A DNA stretch of 64,000 bases from Candidatus Thorarchaeota archaeon (GTDB lineage: Archaea > Asgardarchaeota > Thorarchaeia > Thorarchaeales > Thorarchaeaceae): the NCBI GenBank assembly GCA_016840855.1, contig JAEORO010000069.1:62001-126000 (forward strand), in the 5' to 3' direction. Both the position numbers and the translations under genes were made by a program. A model generated the notes under the pieces. The model saw only the letters and a program-made list of their open reading frames with translations. It had not been told where the DNA came from and ran no database searches. Below, one piece after another: positions 1 to 9,594 of this stretch; position 1 is the stretch's first letter; every line of letters starts with the position of its first letter.

Positions 1-1
1 C

Positions 2-343
2 TCGAGTTTTGGTCAAAGGCTTGCATCACTTGAAATCTTCAGGAGACTCCTCCAAAGTGTTTCTGATGAAGATATGGACTTTGGTTTCGAACGGAAACTC
101 TTGGAAGCAGAGGACCTGATGGCTGCAAATCGTGGTGATGGTTTCTCACTTAGTATCGTTGATAAATTAAAGAGAGTAAAAAGAGGAGCAGGTAGAATTT
201 CACTCTTAATCAAATTACAAAAAGCTGCGGGATTGATGAAGAAAATGAATAAAGCATACAGCAACTACCCTAACAGCCCTGACAAACTTGATAGCTGGGA
301 AAAAACTGTTCTAGATATTATTGAATCAGCTAATTTCGAATAG
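2..343 (+). CDS. C-terminal part of a hypothetical protein (truncated by window edge)
   Basis: Frame 2 is open from the window start through the 74..343 ORF (SSFGQRLASLEIFRRLLQSVSDEDMDFGFERK...), so the listed ATG is probably internal. Confidence 0.6.
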   Translation, partial: SSFGQRLASLEIFRRLLQSVSDEDMDFGFERKLLEAEDLMAANRGDGFSLSIVDKLKRVKRGAGRISLLIKLQKAAGLMKKMNKAYSNYPNSPDKLDSWEKTVLDIIESANFE

Positions 344-352
344 AGAAAGGTG

Positions 353-373
353 GATGGTCTCTGGGAGACCATC
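353..373. terminator. Perfect 9-bp hairpin between convergent genes
   Basis: GATGGTCTC-TGG-GAGACCATC in the gap between the + ORF ending at 343 and radA ending at 387. Confidence 0.5.
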
Positions 374-386
374 AATACTTCTATGA

Positions 387-1442
387 TCAAACGTCACGAA
401 TGCCTTCTTTCAAGACGGTGAATACCGCTTCACCTTCAGGAAGATTAGGCGAGTCTACAAGACGACAGATCCTTCGTTCGCCCTTTGACTTTCTGAGATA
501 GCAGCGGGTTTGAGGTACATGTGCAAGTACATGTCCACCTACTGGAGCGGTTGGATCTCCAAAGAAAGCATCAGGTCGAGACATCACTTGATTTGTGATG
601 TAAACAGCCATGTTGTTAATCTCTGCGCCTCGCTGAAGATGGTGCAGATGCTTGTTTAACTTCTGCTGCCTTGCTGCAAGAGTGCCTCTACCGGTATATT
701 CTGCTCTGAAATGACTTGTGACTGAGTCTACGACTAGCAACTTGGCATTGTGCTCAGTAGCCATTTCCATGGCTTGATCACAAAGTAGGATCTGATGATC
801 TGAATTATAGGCACGAGCCCATACGACATTCTTCAGAACTTTTGCACTATCCATTCCATATGCTTCAGCCATGTCAACAAGACGTTCTGGTCGAAAGGTA
901 CCTTCAGTGTCAACGTAGATGGCTTTTGCATTCAATCCACCATCTTCAGGCAAGCGTTGTATATTTACGCATAATTGATGCGCCATTTGAGTCTTTCCAG
1001 ATCTGAAAGAACCATACATCTCAGTAATAGATTGTGTTTCAATGCCGCCACCAAACAATTCATCGAGAGCTTTCGATCCTGTTGAAATTCTACCAGCAGT
1101 TCTTCGGCGTTCGAGAAGAAGGTCCGCTGTTTCGAAACCGATATCCAGCATCTCACGAGCTGCTTTGATAATCTTCGTAGCAGTCGTTTCACCAATTGAT
1201 CCTGCAGCAGCAAGTTCACCTGGTGATGCAACAGCGATTGCTTCAACATTCTTATAGCCGGACTCAGCTAGACGTTTTCCAATAGCTGGACCTACACCCG
1301 GAAGATCAGTGACTTCAATGCCTGAAACGCTGGAGTCATCTCCTCCGGAGTCTTCTAATGTTTCTTCTTCAGTTCCTTCAAATTCCTCGTAATCCATTTC
1401 CTCGTCGTCGTGTTCTTCATCTGCTGCCTTCTTTGGTGACAA
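387..1442 (-). CDS. radA: DNA repair and recombination protein RadA
   Basis: N-terminal HhH (LPGVGPAIGKRLAESGY), Walker A-like GSFRSGKTQ, EGTFRPERL, LLVVDSVTSHFRAEYTGRGTLAARQQKLN: hallmark archaeal RadA/Rad51. Confidence 0.97.
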   Translation of the reverse strand: MSPKKAADEEHDDEEMDYEEFEGTEEETLEDSGGDDSSVSGIEVTDLPGVGPAIGKRLAESGYKNVEAIAVASPGELAAAGSIGETTATKIIKAAREMLDIGFETADLLLERRRTAGRISTGSKALDELFGGGIETQSITEMYGSFRSGKTQMAHQLCVNIQRLPEDGGLNAKAIYVDTEGTFRPERLVDMAEAYGMDSAKVLKNVVWARAYNSDHQILLCDQAMEMATEHNAKLLVVDSVTSHFRAEYTGRGTLAARQQKLNKHLHHLQRGAEINNMAVYITNQVMSRPDAFFGDPTAPVGGHVLAHVPQTRCYLRKSKGERRICRLVDSPNLPEGEAVFTVLKEGIRDV

Positions 1443-1644
1443 ATAGAAGACCTCCCATTATCACTCAACTTTGATCTTCAGATTTTGTTGAGTATCTAGA
1501 CGTGATAGTGTTGATTCACTGAGTATAAAAATAGCACTAGTGAACAGACCGAGTGATTAGACTATAACACTTCTAAAGAAGTTGACTCTATATACATCAA
1601 TCATTCCTAGATTCGTTACAATAATGATGTAATAGTAATCAGTT

Positions 1645-1971
1645 TCAACCACGCGTTAATGTGACAAGAATAAACTCTTCTTGAGGAGCGATTCGAATTC
1701 CACCCATGTTTGTTTGTATCTGAATGAATGCTAACTCTCCGCCTTCTTTAACACCTCTGACTATCTCCCAAGTCTTGCCAATCAATGCGCTTAGAAGTGC
1801 AGAAATTTCTTCGGCACGCTCTAGCGTAACACCCCAAGTGTTTATGGGAAATCCTTCAGGGCTTATGAATAATGCAGCATAGACATCTGGAAACTTGCTT
1901 GTAATATTTTGAATAATCCTCTCGAATATTTCACGCTTTGGCATTGCTGGCATGTTTTTGTACACATCCAT
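1645..1971 (-). CDS. Roadblock/LC7 domain protein
   Basis: 108 aa; IIQNITSKFPDVYAALFISPEGFPINTW...AEEISALLSALIGKTWEIV fits the Roadblock/LC7 fold pattern. Confidence 0.7.
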   Translation of the reverse strand: MDVYKNMPAMPKREIFERIIQNITSKFPDVYAALFISPEGFPINTWGVTLERAEEISALLSALIGKTWEIVRGVKEGGELAFIQIQTNMGGIRIAPQEEFILVTLTRG

Positions 1972-2129
1972 AGCAGTTTCTGGGTGTTCTGTATCTGAAA
2001 GGTGTTAAATGGACAAAGAAAAAGCTTGCTGTCATATAACTACCGGAAATATCCAATTTTCTAAAATGATTTCAGGAGATAAATTATAGAAAAGATTGAA
2101 GATTGGGTGTGAAATCCTGAAAGCAATCG

Positions 2130-2765
2130 GTGAATCTAGTGAAGTATCATGATGAGCTTCTTGAGTTAGAAGGAACAGGTATAACTATCTCGCGTATAAT
2201 TTCCAGACTTACGCCAGCTCCGCTCATAAACCTGTATATTGGGATTATATTTTCGATATCATCACCAATTGGTTTGGGACCTGTTCTTGATGCCGCATCA
2301 TCAATCATTATTTGTATAGTCATAATGGTCGTGCTCCCTGTTACACCTATTATCCTTGAAGCTTTGAAAGGGAATGTGGACTTGGATGTTTCCAAGCGTG
2401 AGAGTAGAACTAAGTTCTTTTTGTTTTCAATGATGTGCTATGTTATAGCATTCGCAGTATATGGCATACTGAGATGTCATATTATGAGCACGCTTGCTGT
2501 GACTTATTTTACTGTCACTTTGGGAGTTACATTGGTAAGCTTGAAATCGAAGATATCGGTTCATGGAGCAGGAGTTGGAGGTCCAGGTGCCGCATTGATC
2601 TATGTATATGGTCCTTTTGCTCTCATTGTTGGCATCATATGGGCGCTTGTAATTTACTCAAGGGTTACATTGAAACAGCACACTCTCATGCAGTCAATTG
2701 CTGGAGTATCACTTGGAGCAGTAATCGCGTGGATTACGTATTTCTACATCTATATCCCAATATGA
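2130..2765 (+). CDS. Multi-pass membrane protein, possibly divergent PAP2-like phosphatase
   Basis: Several hydrophobic helices; SKISVHGAGVGGP and SRVTLKQHTLMQSIAGVSLGAVI resemble the PAP2 SGH and SRxxxxxHxxxD motifs, imperfectly. Confidence 0.5.
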   Translation: MNLVKYHDELLELEGTGITISRIISRLTPAPLINLYIGIIFSISSPIGLGPVLDAASSIIICIVIMVVLPVTPIILEALKGNVDLDVSKRESRTKFFLFSMMCYVIAFAVYGILRCHIMSTLAVTYFTVTLGVTLVSLKSKISVHGAGVGGPGAALIYVYGPFALIVGIIWALVIYSRVTLKQHTLMQSIAGVSLGAVIAWITYFYIYIPI

Positions 2766-2871
2766 TAAAAATGCACATTCAATTATTTTGTACTAAATCA
2801 GTTCATATGTGAACTTTCAATTTCTATCCTGAAGCCAGAGAGCTATCTAACCATAGGAATGTCATCCGACA

Positions 2872-4110
2872 ATGAATGATCAAGTAATTTGTCCCACCTG
2901 TGGGAAACGCGTCAGAAGAGGATCGACATTCTGCATAGGTTGTGGAAACAAAGTGCCTGAAGATTTGCCATCAGCGCCACCTGAACCAACACTCGAAGAG
3001 TCTGAGATATTAGATGAAGCCGATAAATTGCCGGGTTTAGATGAATCTGCTTTAGATGAAACTCCTGCTGAAGAACCTATTGCAGCAGATTCGGAGGTAT
3101 TACCTCCAGTTGGAGAGGATTTCAGTTGGGATGATGGAGAATTATCATCAGTTGAATTGAAACCAATTGAAGAAGATATTTCATTCGTTGAGGAATCTTC
3201 TACTGAAGAAGAGTCCGAGGTATCGATTGAAACTTCAGAGGAAGAGCCTGAGCAAGAAGAAGGAAAGAGTACTGATATGTCATGGGAGGAAGGTGTTGAA
3301 GATGTCAAAGTGGGAATGCCATTCACGGAGATAGAACCTCCCAGGGTTTATGATGAGGAGATTCCAGTAACGACGGAAGAGGCTCTAGATCACCTATTTC
3401 CTGAAGGAGCTCCAAAGGAGCTTCGCGAGGAAGCAAGAGAAGCTGTTGAACACCTATTTCCTGAGGGGAGAGGAACTACTACAAAAACGTTCATTGATGT
3501 GGTCGTTGGAAAACCATCAAAGATTGATTTGAAAGGACCTCTCCAAGAGTTAGAAACTCCTGTATGTCCGAATTGTGGCGTTGCTCTCACCTCAGATGAG
3601 TTTGAGTATCCAAGCTATGTCTTTGAGGCTATGGGCAAAGCAAGGATTGATCATGGGGAACAACTCCTCCATGAGAATGAACACGAAAAAGCGATTGAAT
3701 CTTTTGAAATAGCCAAGATGCTTTTCGAAAGAGCAAGAAATGAGAAGGGCATCGCAGAAAGTACAAAGAGAGTTGATATTGGATATGATGCGATGGCCAA
3801 GTTCCATTTTGACCAAGGCGAGAACCATATGAAGGTCAACGAGTACGAATGGGCGATTGTTCAATTTAGGAAGGCAAGAGAACTCTATATGTTCAGCACC
3901 GATGCTAAGAAGCGAGCTCGTTGTTCAGAAAAAGTTAGAGAAGCGTATATAGAATGGGGAAAAGATTTGGAATCCCAAGGAGACCAATTATCCAAGCAGG
4001 GGAGTTCCCGGGATGCATTAGCCAAATATCAAGAAGCCGCAGCTAAGTATAGAGAGGGCGATGATCAAAAGAGGCTGAAAGGCCTTGACAAGAAAATCAG
4101 GAAAGCGTAA
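2872..4110 (+). CDS. Zinc-ribbon protein with acidic linker and TPR-like C-terminal repeats
   Basis: CPTCGKRVRRGSTFCIGCG zinc ribbon, long Glu-rich segment, second CPNCG, then helical repeats (GEQLLHENEHEKAIESFEIAKMLFERA; GENHMKVNEYEWAIVQFRKARELY). Confidence 0.7.
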   Translation: MNDQVICPTCGKRVRRGSTFCIGCGNKVPEDLPSAPPEPTLEESEILDEADKLPGLDESALDETPAEEPIAADSEVLPPVGEDFSWDDGELSSVELKPIEEDISFVEESSTEEESEVSIETSEEEPEQEEGKSTDMSWEEGVEDVKVGMPFTEIEPPRVYDEEIPVTTEEALDHLFPEGAPKELREEAREAVEHLFPEGRGTTTKTFIDVVVGKPSKIDLKGPLQELETPVCPNCGVALTSDEFEYPSYVFEAMGKARIDHGEQLLHENEHEKAIESFEIAKMLFERARNEKGIAESTKRVDIGYDAMAKFHFDQGENHMKVNEYEWAIVQFRKARELYMFSTDAKKRARCSEKVREAYIEWGKDLESQGDQLSKQGSSRDALAKYQEAAAKYREGDDQKRLKGLDKKIRKA

Positions 4111-4115
4111 GATTG

Positions 4116-5039
4116 CTAGTCTTTCCTCGGTTTGAACCCTGTGAGTCGAAGTATATTATCTCTAAAAATCAAATCAACATCTTCCTGTTTATAATTAAAT
4201 TTAGGTAACAAAGACTTGACTGCATTGTACTGCTCTTCTAGTATGTTATATCTAAATCCACGAGGAAAGAATGAAGAATCAGTCCCAAAAACAACTCTGC
4301 AAGAAGCCCCTGCTTTCAAGGCACGTTCAAAGATTTTAGTTATTGTTAAGTCCACCTCTTGATAGTTCATCCAGTTGTTGCTACCACTTGTATCCATCAC
4401 AACATTATGAGTCTGATACATGAGCATCAATACCTCGCGGAAAAATCCAGCTCCGAAATGGGCAATCATGAAGTTCAAATCGGGAAAATCAAGTGCAGGC
4501 TTTTGTATATCTAAGGGGTTTCCATAACGAAGGTTAGCCTGAGTCCCTATAGTTATACCAAAATGAAGAATAACCAGTAGTTTTTGCCTAAGAGCTTCCT
4601 CAAAGATTGGGTATACTCGATCATCATACACATGGAAATCCCAAGAGCTGGGGTATAATTTTATTCCTTGAAACTCATCCTTTCCAGCTCGTTTCACGTT
4701 TTCTACTGCGTTTTCATCAGCAGGATTGATATTAGCATACCCTAGAAATCGACCTGGAAACCGTTTTCTAGTCGCATTAAATTCATCCCAGACCTCTTCT
4801 CCAATCATCATACCAATAGCTGTAATTCCATACTTATCTAATTCATCAGCCCACATCTGACCAGCATCCCAAGTTTCATCAGGGATTGTAAGTTTTGGCA
4901 TATCAGTCTGAAAAGCGACTCTATTCTGCATTCGCTCAAGTGAAGCTCCGCTCTCTATCCATCGTTTAATTGTGTTATATGTAAAGAAGTGCGCATGACT
5001 GTCAATCACTTCAGTTCCAATTTTTGATATCACAATCAT
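4116..5039 (-). CDS. Amidohydrolase-family (TIM-barrel) protein
   Basis: VIDSHAHFFTY, LVILHFGITIG, FMIAHFGAGF, VVFGTDSSFFPRG: amidohydrolase_2 metal-ligand pattern. Confidence 0.8.
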   Translation of the reverse strand: MIVISKIGTEVIDSHAHFFTYNTIKRWIESGASLERMQNRVAFQTDMPKLTIPDETWDAGQMWADELDKYGITAIGMMIGEEVWDEFNATRKRFPGRFLGYANINPADENAVENVKRAGKDEFQGIKLYPSSWDFHVYDDRVYPIFEEALRQKLLVILHFGITIGTQANLRYGNPLDIQKPALDFPDLNFMIAHFGAGFFREVLMLMYQTHNVVMDTSGSNNWMNYQEVDLTITKIFERALKAGASCRVVFGTDSSFFPRGFRYNILEEQYNAVKSLLPKFNYKQEDVDLIFRDNILRLTGFKPRKD

Positions 5040-5124
5040 CCTATCCCTAAGATTCTCTATAGCTATTCTAGTTCGAGCTCATTAGGTAATAAGAACTCAC
5101 TTGTGGCATGGATTGGATTTTAGG

Positions 5125-7296
5125 TTAAATCCAATCGCCAGTTTCGAGCTTTCGAGGAAGATACTCATCAGTGAGATACTCGAAACTGTGGCTAGCAAAG
5201 GCTTGAATCTCTGCCTTCTCTTTAAGCCTCAACATTAGTTCTAAATCTTCAACCCATGGTTTATTTCGTTTAACAAATGGTTCTTTCAGCATATCTTTGA
5301 CTCGTTTAATATCAGTAGGCTGCATTGGAATCCTTACTGCTTTAGGAATCTTATATTCATCCAAATCACGACTTAGGACACCAAGAAGCTTAAGCTCAGG
5401 GGTAGCAATGAATGGAGATTCGTAGCTAAGTCTCTTACTTCCTCTGAGAAAGACCGAATATATGTAGTGACCATAAGGATCAGAGTCAACAAGTGCAAAA
5501 GCTGGTATCTCAAGCTCTTTAACAAGCATCTTTAGAAAAGCTCTGGTAGCAATATCTCCTGAACCCTTACCAGTTATCACAATACATGGTTGACGATTCC
5601 AATATTTCGCTTCTGCTAGTCGCATAACTGCAGCATCCTTCTCAGATAATATGATGAACTCGGCATCACTTTCGACTATCTCTAGCTGGTCCAAGAAGGG
5701 TGTAACAGCCCATCCACCTGTACCCATCTTTGTAAGATCGATAAGATCACCGCCATCCCGAATAGTGACCCGACCCATTGCGGAACCACGAGCAGATGCC
5801 ACGACATGAATACTATCACGTGTGGTCTGAATCATTGAAGCAACGTCTTCAATGATCTTATCGCTGTACTTCTGTTCTCTAAATAGATTAACATCACTGT
5901 AGTAAACTTCTCTTTTGGTAGCATGTAAATTAGATTTGAGAAGGTTAAACACAATCTCCATCACGCGCGCGGTTCTTGTTGCATCAACAACTGATGCAAG
6001 CGAGTGATATGGACGAGATATTGTACGCATTCCCAGAAGGAGTAAGTCGCGTACCTCATCCCATACTATGTTGTCACCAGACCTGCTTGGGATATCAAAT
6101 GCAGGCCTGCCAGTCAACATGGTTTCGTTTAGAATATCGATTGCTGTATCTATAATCCTCTCAGTTGTATCATCTGCTGTGAGGTTTACAACTTCGACGG
6201 TTTCAATAATAGGTTCTACACTTTCACCAGGTTCTTTGGAGGCTTGAACTCGCTTCTCTGCAGCAGCCCAGTTTTCCTTCATCTCATCGGCTAAATTCTT
6301 GATGGTTGTAGGAACACTCAACCCCGATTCCTTTCTTGTTGGTTTGGGCTTCTTTTTTGGTGGTGGTTTGAGTGTCTTTGTTGGTCCTTTAACTGGAGGA
6401 GCTTTCTTACCAGGAACAGCTTTCTTTGATGGTTTCTCTTTTGTTGGTTTTTTCCGAGGTTTGGGTTCTATCACTGTTTCTTCCTTCTCTGGCGTCGTCA
6501 TTGTTTCTGTCGAAGTTGCAGGTGTAGGTGTAGGTGTAGGGATCGGTTCTACGGTCAGTTCAGCTAGTTCCTGTTCCCGAACCATATCTTTTGCAGCATT
6601 AACAATTGACGCTGCTCTCGCGATACTAAGGCCGCCAACTTTCTTTGCGACATTCTCAGGTGAGGCTCGAGCCAACCGAGCAACAGAATCATAACCAGCA
6701 CGCTCCATGGAAAGAGCAAGTTTAGATCCTAAGCCAGGAACATCTGTGAGCGATAGTTTCGGAGCTCTGATTTCCTCTTCTGGAGCCTCTGGCTGAGGTT
6801 CAGAAGGCTCTGTTATTGCAGGAGTTGATACACTTCGTTTCACCAGATCTTTTGCAGCATCTGTAAGTTTCTTTGCTCCGGCTTGACTAAGTCCCTCGAC
6901 TTTCTTCGCTAGTGAAGGAGGTCTTGCGCGAGAAATCTTTTCTACAGTTTCATATTTTGCTTTGATGAGCTTTTCTTGAAGTTTGGATCCTACACCAGGA
7001 AGGTCAGTTAAACTAAACGCACTTTCTGGTAGTTCGGTCGGAACCTCTTTCTTTGGTTTGGGTTCTTTCTTCTGCTTTTTCGACACAGCCTTCTTTTTAG
7101 GAACTACTTTCTTCTCAGAGCCTTTTTTTGACACACGTTTTGGTTTCTTTGAGCTTGCTGCTTTTTGGTCTGGCTTCTTTGTTTTCTTCTTTGTTGACTT
7201 TGCTTTGGTACTCTTCTTCGTCTTGGGCTCTTCAACAACCTCATTCAGTGTTGCTTGAATTGTAGTTGACTTTTCCTTGGCTTTTTTACGGCTCAC
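5125..7296 (-). CDS. top6A: DNA topoisomerase VI subunit A with Lys-rich and tandem HhH N-terminal extension
   Basis: C-terminal core with Spo11/Top6A signatures (YYSDVNLFREQKYSDKIIEDV, IVITGKGSGDIATRAFLKML, ALVDSDPYGHYIYSVFLRGS); N-terminal ~330 aa contains Lys-rich runs and two LTD(L/V)PG(V/L)GSKL HhH units. Confidence 0.95.
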   Translation of the reverse strand: MSRKKAKEKSTTIQATLNEVVEEPKTKKSTKAKSTKKKTKKPDQKAASSKKPKRVSKKGSEKKVVPKKKAVSKKQKKEPKPKKEVPTELPESAFSLTDLPGVGSKLQEKLIKAKYETVEKISRARPPSLAKKVEGLSQAGAKKLTDAAKDLVKRSVSTPAITEPSEPQPEAPEEEIRAPKLSLTDVPGLGSKLALSMERAGYDSVARLARASPENVAKKVGGLSIARAASIVNAAKDMVREQELAELTVEPIPTPTPTPATSTETMTTPEKEETVIEPKPRKKPTKEKPSKKAVPGKKAPPVKGPTKTLKPPPKKKPKPTRKESGLSVPTTIKNLADEMKENWAAAEKRVQASKEPGESVEPIIETVEVVNLTADDTTERIIDTAIDILNETMLTGRPAFDIPSRSGDNIVWDEVRDLLLLGMRTISRPYHSLASVVDATRTARVMEIVFNLLKSNLHATKREVYYSDVNLFREQKYSDKIIEDVASMIQTTRDSIHVVASARGSAMGRVTIRDGGDLIDLTKMGTGGWAVTPFLDQLEIVESDAEFIILSEKDAAVMRLAEAKYWNRQPCIVITGKGSGDIATRAFLKMLVKELEIPAFALVDSDPYGHYIYSVFLRGSKRLSYESPFIATPELKLLGVLSRDLDEYKIPKAVRIPMQPTDIKRVKDMLKEPFVKRNKPWVEDLELMLRLKEKAEIQAFASHSFEYLTDEYLPRKLETGDWI

Positions 7297-9296
7297 TCAA
7301 GCTCACCTTCTTCAATAACTTCTTCTTCATCATCTAGAGGGATGTCAGCAATAAGATCAGTTCCAAAAGCGTCAGTTTCAGTTTCTTCTTGATCTTCAAC
7401 AGTTTCGAAACCTGTGATTGAGTCCCTTATTTTACCTGCAATTGTTTCAGCATCAAAAAGAGGTTTCTTCTTACCATCATTGGCAATGGTCACCAGACTC
7501 TGTGCAAATTGGTCAGCATACATTGCAAGAATTCCAGCTCGTTTTGCCTTTCTTCGAGCTGTTTCACGTCGTGTTATGAATCTCCTAAATTTACGTCCTG
7601 CATCTTCAAGAGCGAGTTTAATCTCTCTAAGAAGCACCTCATCCTCTGCAAGAGCTTGTTTGCTCTGGCCCTTGAACATGACGTGAACATATGCTCCAGC
7701 AACGTGAATGAATACCATAACAGGACCACGAGGAATTCCATTGTCAAAAGTCTGCAGTTTATAGTTCCTCCAATTTACTGATGCAGTTGCTTTCCAGGTA
7801 GCACAATCACTATTATCTCTTAATTTTGGTACTCGATTTACAAACCTCCAAAGGACCATAGGTGCTGAAGAGGCAGGTTTTATTTCACCGCCATAAGCAA
7901 TGCAAACCTCGATGGCGAAAGAAAGACCTTTTCCAGATGTAGGTTTTCTTGTTACTGCAGCAACAAAGTCAGGTTTGTAGGCCATCTTTATTGTCTGTTC
8001 AAATATCTCTTCACCAACAGGAACAACTGTATCTGTAGGAGGAGCAATATAGTCCTCACTTGAAAAAGCTCGATAAAGGAGCTCGACCTCAGTCTTCGAA
8101 AGAGTGTCGGTAGGAGTTGTCATTTTAAGGTCATCTAGATGCCTTCTTCTGAGATCCTTACTAGCGTTCGATACAATTGTCTTTGCTTTATTAGTGCTAA
8201 GTCGACAAAATGCTTTGGTTAGAAAGCTTCTAAGATCAGGTTCTCTGGTTTCTCTTAAGAGATCTTGGAACTCACCAATCCTTATACTTGCAGGGTGTGG
8301 TTGAGCGTATTTTGGCTCTTCCGGAAAAGTACTAACTCTACGAGGATGTATGTGAACTACACCGTATGGATCAATGAAAATAATCGTGACATGGGAGTTC
8401 AGAAGCGAGGCCATCTCAGCATAAATGTCAGCATAACCTCGTCGGTATTGGATATTCAAATAATACAATCTAATGTAGGTGCCATGGTGAAATGGAAGAT
8501 CCATATTTACTGGTCCGCCAACATGTTCCTTTGTGTTTGCAGTAGTTGTGTAGAAGTTGGTGACAGTAGCAGTATCAGAGTGGAATCTTTTCGATATCGT
8601 GAAGATTGGTTTTCCAGTGGTATTCTGAGCATCACTGAAGGCTGAAGGTGCACCAAATCCTTGACTTCCTCTTGTTTGTCTTAGTTTCTCAGACTTACTT
8701 GACGCAAGATAGATGCCAAATTTCTCAAGGTCATTCGGGACCATACCAACGCCAGTATCAAAACAAGTGAACTCGTATACTTTGAAACCTTCTTCATCAT
8801 CAATAGATACTAAATCAGGCATTTGCACTTCCTTTAATTCCATAACGACTATTGGCTCTCTCTTTGACAATAATGAACGTAAAGGCATTACAAATTTTCT
8901 GAATTCTGTTATTCTTTCATCAATAGTTTCTTTTCGTCGCTGCGGAATTTCTATTTCCTTTCCAGCCTTCACATCTCTTTCAAGCTGCTTACTTAGGGCA
9001 ATGGTATCAATTTGGCCTTCTTCAAGTTTGGCTCGGACCTCAGCTATAACAGCGGGATCTAGTTGATCTTGAAGACGTGGGTGCCTTTTTGTCTTCCACC
9101 ACCAGCTTTCAAGCGCATCGATAGCGTTGTCCAAGAACTCGATCGCATATTGGGTATGCTTGTTAAGACCAGTTTCAAATCCAACAAGCTGCGTACGTTT
9201 TCGCATGAATTTTGCAATTGTCCCCTGCTTGATGTCTCCTGTTTCGACCTTGGCTGGGGCTGGTGTTGGATTTGAGTTCGATTTCTTATCGGACAA
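7293..9296 (-). CDS. top6B: DNA topoisomerase VI subunit B
   Basis: GHKL motifs (EFLDNAIDALE, CFDTGVGMVPNDLEKFG, SQGFGAPSAFSDAQNTTGKP); start overlaps the top6A start side by 4 nt in the same operon. Confidence 0.96.
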   Translation of the reverse strand: MSDKKSNSNPTPAPAKVETGDIKQGTIAKFMRKRTQLVGFETGLNKHTQYAIEFLDNAIDALESWWWKTKRHPRLQDQLDPAVIAEVRAKLEEGQIDTIALSKQLERDVKAGKEIEIPQRRKETIDERITEFRKFVMPLRSLLSKREPIVVMELKEVQMPDLVSIDDEEGFKVYEFTCFDTGVGMVPNDLEKFGIYLASSKSEKLRQTRGSQGFGAPSAFSDAQNTTGKPIFTISKRFHSDTATVTNFYTTTANTKEHVGGPVNMDLPFHHGTYIRLYYLNIQYRRGYADIYAEMASLLNSHVTIIFIDPYGVVHIHPRRVSTFPEEPKYAQPHPASIRIGEFQDLLRETREPDLRSFLTKAFCRLSTNKAKTIVSNASKDLRRRHLDDLKMTTPTDTLSKTEVELLYRAFSSEDYIAPPTDTVVPVGEEIFEQTIKMAYKPDFVAAVTRKPTSGKGLSFAIEVCIAYGGEIKPASSAPMVLWRFVNRVPKLRDNSDCATWKATASVNWRNYKLQTFDNGIPRGPVMVFIHVAGAYVHVMFKGQSKQALAEDEVLLREIKLALEDAGRKFRRFITRRETARRKAKRAGILAMYADQFAQSLVTIANDGKKKPLFDAETIAGKIRDSITGFETVEDQEETETDAFGTDLIADIPLDDEEEVIEEGELE

Positions 9297-9517
9297 TGTA
9301 ATTCGCTCCTAATTAGGAATCTATTGTGCATCCTCTGTCAATTCGCTAGGATTGATTTCCATACGAAACGGCATTCTGCGCTGAATAGTCGGATTTCTCT
9401 TATTGTATATTAATCATTTCTGTCACTAATCCCTTCAAAACGCCTCTTTCTGTTATTTGGTACTAAATGAAGCACTTTTGAAGTCATAGATAGATTAGTA
9501 GAATGGTTAAAATCATA

Positions 9518-9535
9518 TTAGAACACGTGTTCTAA
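9518..9535. promoter_or_regulatory. Perfect 18-bp palindrome upstream of cofE (candidate operator)
   Basis: TTAGAACACGTGTTCTAA, self-complementary over all 18 nt. Confidence 0.5.
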
Positions 9536-9594
9536 ACTTATCGGTCATGAATTGATATAGGAACAAACTTTTCCGAGGAACGCACGTCGATATC

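Noticed and set aside
2880-3326. 148-aa minus-strand Ser-rich ORF antisense to the zinc-ribbon/TPR gene
   Set aside because: Mirror of a Glu/Asp-rich coding strand (GAA/GAG to TTC/CTC); no protein-like features.
6299-6694. 131-aa + strand ORF rich in G/F/V antisense to top6A
   Set aside because: Shadow ORF caused by Lys/Pro/Ala-rich low-complexity coding on the opposite strand.
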